Assembly: GCA_013390375.1 (NCBI GenBank)
Contig: JACATA010000008.1
Coordinates: 1 to 44,907, forward strand
Length of the DNA stretch: 44,907 bases
Source of the DNA: Marine Group I thaumarchaeote
GTDB taxonomy: Archaea > Thermoproteota > Nitrososphaeria > Nitrososphaerales > Nitrosopumilaceae
Direction: 5' to 3'
A program made the translations under genes and the position numbers. The notes under the pieces were generated by a model. That model did not search any database. It saw nothing but the letters and a program-made list of their open reading frames with translations, and was not told the origin of the DNA. Each line of letters opens with the position of its first letter. The stretch's first letter is position 1. Of this stretch, positions 39,970-44,907 are shown piece by piece.

Positions 39970-40590
39970 TTATGCGTATTTTTTTAATATATCAAGCACT
40001 TCTTCATCAGAAACCTGTTTGAAGTTAGCGTAAAAATCACTAATTGACATGAAATTAGTGGGAGTCTCCACCGCAAAGACATTCTGGAATTTCTGATTTA
40101 ACAGTTCAAACATGTCTGCCGCAACAACAGGTGAAGCAATAGAGGCATGCAATATTTTTTTTGTCGTAAGCCATTCTGCAACGACCAACACGGTTGAACC
40201 TGTTGCGATTCCATCATCTACTAAGATTACATTTTTGTTTGCTAAATCATATTCGGAATTGCCTCTGAATTTTCTTTGCCTCTCTTCAACCTCGGCCTTT
40301 TTGATCGAGATCTCGTTTTGTAGACTGGCTTGTGTAAAATATTTTGTGTATGAATCTGGCAAATAGGTAACACCGTCATACGTAATTGCTCCAATTCCAA
40401 ACTCCGGATTTTCCGGCGGGGTCAGCTTCTTGGAAACTATCACATCAAGTTGTAGATCATAACGCTTGGCGATCTGGTGCCCTATGACAACGCCTCCTCT
40501 AGGAATTGCAAGAACCACTGTGTTTTCATCTATGACATCTGCCATCTTCAATGCAAGCTGATTGCCAGCGTCTACACGATCTGAAAACAT
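39970..40590 (-). CDS. Phosphoribosyltransferase-family protein
   Basis: The 206-residue protein has the PRPP-binding loop VILVDDGIATGSTVLV (about residue 125) and AIPRGGVVIGHQIAKRY near the N-terminus. This is the COG1926-like group often found alone or next to erythromycin-esterase and hydrolase genes. The base used as substrate is unknown. ATG 40590 is preferred over a GTG one codon upstream. A TATA-like AAAAATAAG lies about 30 bases upstream. Confidence 0.85.
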   Translation of the reverse strand: MFSDRVDAGNQLALKMADVIDENTVVLAIPRGGVVIGHQIAKRYDLQLDVIVSKKLTPPENPEFGIGAITYDGVTYLPDSYTKYFTQASLQNEISIKKAEVEERQRKFRGNSEYDLANKNVILVDDGIATGSTVLVVAEWLTTKKILHASIASPVVAADMFELLNQKFQNVFAVETPTNFMSISDFYANFKQVSDEEVLDILKKYA

Positions 40591-40641
40591 CACTTAATAC
40601 TCAACTTGGAAATACTTATTTTTAATCCAAACATAACAAAC

Positions 40642-40674
40642 TCACATTCATTAGAGAATAAATAGTGAATGTGA
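40642..40674. promoter_or_regulatory. Inverted repeat between divergent genes
   Basis: TCACATTCA at 40642-40650 is mirrored exactly by TGAATGTGA at 40666-40674, with 15 bases between (24 bases centre to centre, about two helical turns). It lies upstream of both the phosphoribosyltransferase and the small membrane protein. A dimeric regulator site is the simplest reading; an RNA hairpin is possible. Confidence 0.45.
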
Positions 40675-40714
40675 AACAAATAACAATGAAATACTAAGAG
40701 AATGAATAAAAGAT

Positions 40715-41017
40715 ATGGTCAATGTTATTATTATTCCGCTTGCAATAGTAGCTATAGTTGGAATTTCAGGATATCTGATATATCGTTTTGTTCTTTATGA
40801 TTATTTTTGTAAAAAATCTGTAAATAAAACACTTCGAAATTATAACATTAAAAAAACACAATTTCAAATAATAAAAGAATATCACGAAAATAAAGGAGAA
40901 AAAATATCAGAAAAAGAAATCTCACAACTAGAAAAACGTTACAGACAGCATGAGCCTGAACAATTTCTTATAATGTATGATGCCATAAGAGACAAATCAA
41001 GAACTGACGAGAATTAG
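40715..41017 (+). CDS. Small membrane-anchored protein, unknown
   Basis: The 100-residue protein has one N-terminal hydrophobic helix (residues 3-25, VNVIIIPLAIVAIVGISGYLIY in shape), then a charged helical cytoplasmic part (KISEKEISQLEKRYRQHEPEQF). No catalytic motif is seen. It converges on the stomatin/prohibitin gene, ending 24 bases away. Confidence 0.65.
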   Translation: MVNVIIIPLAIVAIVGISGYLIYRFVLYDYFCKKSVNKTLRNYNIKKTQFQIIKEYHENKGEKISEKEISQLEKRYRQHEPEQFLIMYDAIRDKSRTDEN

Positions 41018-41028
41018 TCTCACGTTTC

Positions 41029-41039
41029 AAAAAAAAAAA
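41029..41039 (-). terminator. T tract after the stomatin/prohibitin gene
   Basis: Eleven A on the plus strand give eleven T on the minus strand, starting 2 bases after the stop of the leftward gene. Archaeal RNA polymerase stops efficiently at such U tracts without a hairpin. Confidence 0.6.
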
Positions 41040-41040
41040 G

Positions 41041-41904
41041 TTATGGTTCAGTTGGTATCTGAATGAAAGGTGTTCCGCCTTGACCTACAACTAGTGGTAG
41101 CGTGCCGTCCCATGCTTGTATTTTAAGCCATTCCAAATACCATGGATTTGACGCTAGGGCTTGGTTGATAATTTTAATTGCTTGAGCTTCTCCGTTAGCT
41201 TGGGCAATATTGGCTTTTGCAATACCTTGTGCTACTGCTTCAGATTGTAGTGCCTCTACCTGAATTCTTCTAAGGTCGTTTTCTGCTTTAAACGCTTTCT
41301 GCTCTGCTTCTACCTTTGACTCAATTGCCTGTGCAAAGAGAACTGAGAACTGAAAGTCTGTAATTGAGACAACATCAGTTTGGATGTTGAATTCAGATAG
41401 ACGTTTGCCTATTTCAATTTCAATGTCAGACTTGACCAGTGGTCTTTTTGTGATTAATTCCTCTGCATTATAGTTTGCCGTTACTTGTTTTACCACCTCT
41501 TCTATCGCTGGCTGAATAACCCTATTCTCATAATCCAGACCAACTTCTTTGTACAAGTAGTGAATTGATTCGACAGATGGATGGTAGTTAACCGTTACTT
41601 CGGTAGAAACGGTCTGAAGGTCTTTAGAAGCCGAAGAAGTTGCTTTTATGACCTTCATTGTCCTGACTTCTATCTGTACTACAGAGTCTGCAAATGGCAC
41701 AACGAAATGAAGCCCCTCCTCTAGAGGTGCAATAGTTAGATCAACTGCATTCCAATGTAGTAAGACGCCTCTGTGACCAGCATCTACTATTGTTACGGCT
41801 GCAGACGCGATCACGCCAATAACAATTAGAGCGACAATAATGACTGCTATTGCTTTGACTGCACCACCGGGAACATTTACTTTTGGTGTTTCGTATTTTG
41901 ACAA
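41041..41904 (-). CDS. SPFH/band 7 protein, prohibitin-like
   Basis: The 287-residue protein has an N-terminal membrane helix (residues 16-40, VKAIAVIIVALIVIGVIASA). The SPFH domain follows (VDAGHRGVLLHWNAV, EEGLHFVVPFADSVVQIEVRTMKV), then a long coiled coil of Ala/Glu repeats (ESKVEAEQKAFKAENDLRR; AEAQ-type region). Prohibitin-like proteins form ring scaffolds on membranes and guard membrane proteases. No NfeD or FtsH partner is next to it. It ends at an 11-base T tract. Confidence 0.9.
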   Translation of the reverse strand: MSKYETPKVNVPGGAVKAIAVIIVALIVIGVIASAAVTIVDAGHRGVLLHWNAVDLTIAPLEEGLHFVVPFADSVVQIEVRTMKVIKATSSASKDLQTVSTEVTVNYHPSVESIHYLYKEVGLDYENRVIQPAIEEVVKQVTANYNAEELITKRPLVKSDIEIEIGKRLSEFNIQTDVVSITDFQFSVLFAQAIESKVEAEQKAFKAENDLRRIQVEALQSEAVAQGIAKANIAQANGEAQAIKIINQALASNPWYLEWLKIQAWDGTLPLVVGQGGTPFIQIPTEP

Positions 41905-42010
41905 TTTCTTGTTATAATCACTTTAATTTCATTATTATACCATCGGATAAGATCGAACCACGAGGTTCTGAAGTATCTAGGTTCTAATTTTCTGTTTTAA
42001 ACTAAAATCC

Positions 42011-42277
42011 TTAAGCCATCTGCGTAGGTGCCTGTCCATCATATCCCTGCTTTTTATGAACAGAGTCAATAACCGACTTTGTAAACCTGTCAAACTCTTC
42101 GTCTTTCATAGAATCAATAACCTGATCTACAGTTTTGTTCATATCAATTTCTTTGCACCTGCGATCAGCCTCAGAACAATAAAACTCGATGTAACTTTTT
42201 ATGTAATCATATTCTGGACCGTCAATTCCAATTTCTTGTCTTCTTCTGCTTAGTCTTTCTCTCCAAGTTTCGCTCAT
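42011..42277 (-). CDS. Small unknown acidic/helical protein
   Basis: This 88-residue soluble protein starts MSETWRERLSRRRQEIG and reads as several helices (DYIKSYIEFYCSEADRRCKEIDM; DEEFDRFTKSVIDSVHKK). It has two Cys but no metal motif. The ATG at 42277 fits better than upstream in-frame codons. The 106 bases to the SPFH gene contain a small GAACC-ACGA-GGTTC hairpin and T-rich sequence but no gene. Family unknown. Confidence 0.6.
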   Translation of the reverse strand: MSETWRERLSRRRQEIGIDGPEYDYIKSYIEFYCSEADRRCKEIDMNKTVDQVIDSMKDEEFDRFTKSVIDSVHKKQGYDGQAPTQMA

Positions 42278-42320
42278 GAGTCTCAACTTTACTATACTTT
42301 AGGAGAATATAAAGAAGAAA

Positions 42321-42410
42321 ATGACGAAAACTCATGGTATAGAAAACGAAAGGCTGGAAAACTTGAGGGACAAAAGCGTCACAGCTAAATACTTAGCACT
42401 CAAACATTAA
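42321..42410 (+). CDS. Possible 29-residue micro-protein
   Basis: A short ATG frame (MTKTHGIENERLENLRD then KSVTAKYLALKH) lies in the 122-base gap and overlaps the end of the convergent hydrolase by 11 bases. A TATA-like ACTATACTTTA is about 28 bases upstream. The composition looks protein-like, but at this length chance cannot be excluded. Confidence 0.25.
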   Translation: MTKTHGIENERLENLRDKSVTAKYLALKH

Positions 42411-43275
42411 AACCGTCTTTGATGGCATTGATGAATTTGTTTGAATCAGACACCCAGCCAAAAACTCCTCCCTGCATCTTAATCTGTTTGATTGCAGCCT
42501 CGTAATTCTCTTGGTTCGTGGCCCCTGTGCAATCTTTGAGGAGTATGCACCAATATCCAATATCATTTGCCTCTCTCATTATTGTATGCACACAAACATC
42601 CGTGGTAATACCCGTCATTATCAAGTGAGTTATTCCCAATTTTTTTAAGGTTACACCAAAATCACTATGTGCAAATGCGCCCTTTGCAGATTTATCTATA
42701 ACATATTCACCATCCATAGGAGCCAATTCGTCTACAATGTTCCAGTTTTTTTGTCCTCTAACAAGAAGCTGTCCCTCTCCGCCCTCTGGTTTGTCACCAA
42801 TACCAACACCCTTTCCTATGATCTTGCTTCGTAACAGCTTGTTGTAGGGCAGGTCAGAAAGGTTTGGCATATGACCCTCCCGTGTATGTATTACTTTGAT
42901 ATCAGTTCCGTCTCGGACTGCGTCTAAAATATTTTTAATCGGCTTGATGGGACCGGCAGTTAGAGAAAGGTCATAACCCATTACGTCTACATATCCATTC
43001 TTGCCACAGAAATCTATCTGCATATCCACAACTATTATTGCTGTTCTGGCAGAATCAAACTCTACAAATGCCTTGTCACCAAAATTTGGGCAGTCCTCAA
43101 TTTCCACTTTGATGAGTTTGCCTTGTATAGGTCCGTAAAGCCAACTGGGAAATTTGAAGGTACGTGTCTGTAGAAATGTTTCATAATCCTCCTGAACTCT
43201 AGCAAGTTTTTCTTCTTTTGATAACTCTGAGTCTTCTTTTATTTTAGTATTCGATTCCAGTGATTCATTATCCAT
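42400..43275 (-). CDS. Isochorismatase-fold cysteine hydrolase (amidase-type)
   Basis: The 291-residue protein has the cysteine-hydrolase triad: Asp in IIVVDMQIDFC (about residue 80), Lys in VIDKSAKGAF, and nucleophile Cys in MTGITTDVCVHTIMREA (about residue 220). A 60-residue N-terminal extension (KFPSWLYGPIQGKLIKV) precedes the domain. Relatives hydrolyse ureidoacrylate, biuret, triuret or N-carbamoyl compounds. The divergent neighbour is an AllG-like gene, which fits a role in small ureido/carbamoyl nitrogen compounds. I chose ATG 43275 over a GTG two codons upstream. Confidence 0.86.
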   Translation of the reverse strand: MDNESLESNTKIKEDSELSKEEKLARVQEDYETFLQTRTFKFPSWLYGPIQGKLIKVEIEDCPNFGDKAFVEFDSARTAIIVVDMQIDFCGKNGYVDVMGYDLSLTAGPIKPIKNILDAVRDGTDIKVIHTREGHMPNLSDLPYNKLLRSKIIGKGVGIGDKPEGGEGQLLVRGQKNWNIVDELAPMDGEYVIDKSAKGAFAHSDFGVTLKKLGITHLIMTGITTDVCVHTIMREANDIGYWCILLKDCTGATNQENYEAAIKQIKMQGGVFGWVSDSNKFINAIKDGFNV

Positions 43276-43281
43276 AATCAC

Positions 43282-43331
43282 TTCATCTCTTTATCATATG
43301 TTAATATATTGAAAAAATTCTTTTTCACCCA
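43282..43331. promoter_or_regulatory. Divergent promoter, hydrolase / DUF1116 gene
   Basis: This is the short shared region between divergent genes. GTTAATATATTG at about 43300-43311 lies about 26 bases before the DUF1116 ATG, a good TATA position. The leftward gene would use the same AT-rich stretch. Joint control is plausible. Confidence 0.4.
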
Positions 43332-44582
43332 ATGGCAAATGGAATAAAGGAAAAGATTGAAGATGCAAATGAGAAAGCGATCGACAAGGTTCTCACATCA
43401 AACCCAATCTTAGTTGATGTCAAGCCAGCTATAGAGGTAGTACCTGGAATGAAGAAAAATATGATCATGCATGCAGGTCCTCCAATTGACTGGCAAAATA
43501 TGTGTGGACCCATGAAGGGAGCCGTAATGGGAACTTTGCTGTTCGAAGGTCTTGCCAAAACGAAAGACGAAGCTGTCAAGGTTATCGAAAGCGGAGAAAT
43601 TGAATTCTCACCAAACCACGAGCATCATGCAGTAGGTCCTATGGCTGGAACCACTTCTGCATCTATGCCAGTCTTTGTTGTGAAAGATGAGACACATGGC
43701 AATACAGCTTTTGCACGCCTAGTTGAAGACAAGGTACAGTTTGGGGACTACGGAGACGAGGCGGTTGAAGGTTTGCGCTTTTGGAGAGATAAATTATCTA
43801 CTGCAATTGGTATTGCAACCAGGAAAGCTGGTGGGATTAATTTGAAGGGTATTATTGCCAAGGCTTTGTACAGAGGAGATGAATTGCATAACAGGCCTGA
43901 CGCTGGAAGTTCCATGTTTGCCAATATGATAATATCAAACCTAATTGATACTGGCATGGATCATAAGGAACTGCTTCCAGTTGCAAAGCATTTGACCAGC
44001 GATGAAATATTTTTCCTTGGTCTGAGTATGGGTGCCTGTAAGGCAACCATGGATGCTGCGCATGGAATAGACTATAGTACATTAGTTACTGCTATGGCAA
44101 GAAATGGTGTTGAGTTTGGAATCAAGGTAAGCGGCTTGGGCGATGAATGGTTTACCGGACCTGCAAGCATGATTGATGGGTTATACTTTCCGGGATTTAC
44201 AGCTGAAGATGCCAATCCAGACATGGGAGACAGTGCCATTACGGAAACTGCTGGACTGGGAGGCTTTACCTTGGCAGCTGCGCCTGCAATTATTAATTTG
44301 GTTGGAGGAACTCCTGATGAGGCAATCAAGTACAGCAAGCAAATGCAGGAGATAACCATGACAAAAAACAATGGATACACAATCCCTGCGCTAAACTTTG
44401 AGGGAACGGCAACTGGAATTGACATAAGGAAAGTTGTCAAGACTGGAATCCTGCCAATCATTGACACTGCAATGGCATGCAAGGATCCTGGAAAGCGCAT
44501 GATTGGAGCCGGCTTGGTCAAACCGCCGATGGAATCTTTTAAGAAAGCATTACATGGGTTTGCAAAAAAATACGATATCTGA
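43332..44582 (+). CDS. DUF1116 protein, AllG (YlbE)-like
   Basis: This 416-residue protein belongs to the DUF1116 family (MHAGPPIDWQNMCGPMKGA near residue 50; GEIEFSPNHEHHAVGPMAGTTS about residue 90; HNRPDAGSSMFAN; IKVSGLGDEWFTGPA). In Escherichia coli the DUF1116 protein AllG works with AllF (FdrA) and AllH as the oxamate carbamoyltransferase at the end of allantoin use. The other two subunits are not next to it here. It is divergent from an amidase-type hydrolase. Function in this archaeon is inferred, not shown. Confidence 0.85.
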   Translation: MANGIKEKIEDANEKAIDKVLTSNPILVDVKPAIEVVPGMKKNMIMHAGPPIDWQNMCGPMKGAVMGTLLFEGLAKTKDEAVKVIESGEIEFSPNHEHHAVGPMAGTTSASMPVFVVKDETHGNTAFARLVEDKVQFGDYGDEAVEGLRFWRDKLSTAIGIATRKAGGINLKGIIAKALYRGDELHNRPDAGSSMFANMIISNLIDTGMDHKELLPVAKHLTSDEIFFLGLSMGACKATMDAAHGIDYSTLVTAMARNGVEFGIKVSGLGDEWFTGPASMIDGLYFPGFTAEDANPDMGDSAITETAGLGGFTLAAAPAIINLVGGTPDEAIKYSKQMQEITMTKNNGYTIPALNFEGTATGIDIRKVVKTGILPIIDTAMACKDPGKRMIGAGLVKPPMESFKKALHGFAKKYDI

Positions 44583-44602
44583 TTTATTCTGTCACTAGAA
44601 AA

Positions 44603-44907
44603 ATGAAATCAAAAGCAACAAAGTACAAGCAAAGAATAATTAACGTTTGGAACGAGGTTGCACCATTTTACCACAACCGATGGGCAAAAAATGAGATTGG
44701 TCCTTTTAGCGTAACAAATGATCTGATAAAATCTGCAAGAATAAAGTCTGGATATACAGTACTGGATCTGGCATGTGGTACGTGTCTTGTTACAAAGAAA
44801 ATTTTAACTAAGGTTGGAAAGGGTCAGGTTTACGGCGTTGACAGCTCAAAGTCTGCACTAGACATTGCAAGAAGGTGGGTAGGAAAAAAACAAAACATAC
44901 ATTTCAT
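44603..44907 (+). CDS. SAM-dependent methyltransferase, 3' end beyond window
   Basis: Only the first 101 residues are in the window. Motif I VLDLACGTC lies near residue 54 and an acidic motif II in QVYGVDSSKSAL follows, a class I methyltransferase of the UbiE type. The start MKSKATKYKQRIINVWNEVAPFY (first 10 residues basic) is typical of that group. It follows the DUF1116 gene by 20 bases on the same strand, so they may be co-transcribed. Confidence 0.82.
   Translation, partial: MKSKATKYKQRIINVWNEVAPFYHNRWAKNEIGPFSVTNDLIKSARIKSGYTVLDLACGTCLVTKKILTKVGKGQVYGVDSSKSALDIARRWVGKKQNIHF

Noticed and set aside
44072-44521. 149-codon minus-strand frame inside the DUF1116 gene
   Set aside because: Antisense to a well-conserved protein; composition (Pro/Ile/Met/Ser-rich) is that of a shadow frame.

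Overview
The window is an ordinary, gene-dense, low-GC stretch of chromosome from an ammonia-oxidising archaeon, most likely of the family Nitrosopumilaceae (Nitrososphaerota/Thaumarchaeota). Four things point there. There is an adjacent pair of 3-hydroxypropionate/4-hydroxybutyrate cycle genes (ADP-forming acyl-CoA synthetase plus crotonyl-CoA hydratase type enzyme). There is a eukaryote-like topoisomerase IB. There are archaeal information-processing genes (L31e, L39e, L21e, Rpo subunit F, proteasome alpha, archaeal DnaG, diphthine synthase, DUF655). Lysine/arginine synthesis runs on the LysW carrier protein. Many genes are preceded by a TATA-like box about 25-30 bases from the start codon, as expected for leaderless archaeal transcripts, and non-ATG starts (TTG, GTG) are frequent. 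No rRNA, CRISPR, insertion sequence or prophage was seen.

Layout. 1-1153: ribosomal proteins L31e (cut by the window edge) and L39e, then a Nudix hydrolase. 1206-3887: an operon for methyl-folate formation and methionine synthesis with MetE split in two. 3898-6448: an ABC importer of the nitrate/sulfonate/taurine class. 6567-16744: a large amino-acid block. It contains argG-lysW1-argX-like, then lysY-lysZ-lysJ-lysM-like, then homocitrate synthase-lysW2-lysX-lysK, ending with diphthine synthase fused to DUF357. 16789-19282: a mini zinc finger, RibL, and convergently RibK and DnaG. 19398-24904: an IscA-type protein, the carbon-fixation pair, a small Toprim protein, glutamate dehydrogenase and an F420/flavin-type oxidoreductase. 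25005-27682: proteasome alpha overlapping a methyltransferase through a 21-base tandem repeat, then TatA and a lone DNA methyltransferase. 27765-30904: small coiled-coil proteins, an SDR dehydrogenase and topoisomerase IB. 30980-33829: an intron-containing tRNA-Met, a zincin-like unknown, a SirB1-type protein, mini proteins and tRNA-Ser. 33947-38241: a phosphoesterase, an isocitrate/homoisocitrate-type dehydrogenase, and the archaeal cluster L21e-rpoF-DUF655-ksgA-prmC-like. 38291-42277: many small Cys/His or helical proteins, a Rieske protein, a phosphoribosyltransferase and a stomatin/prohibitin. 42400-44907: an isochorismatase-fold hydrolase, a DUF1116 (AllG-type) protein and the start of a methyltransferase.

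How it works together. The lysine/arginine block is the main system. One set of carrier-bound kinase, reductase, aminotransferase and hydrolase appears to serve two LysW/ATP-grasp pairs, one next to argG and one next to homocitrate synthase. An Lrp-type regulator gene sits directly before palindromic candidate operators for the second transcription unit. The second LysW ends in Gln instead of the Glu that normally carries the substrate; this is the most puzzling observation here. Other points worth checking are the repeat-borne start codons between psmA and the methyltransferase, a nested-stem intergenic element at 27985-28080, the HExxH-like protein that lacks its first His, and the AllG-like gene divergent from an amidase-type hydrolase.
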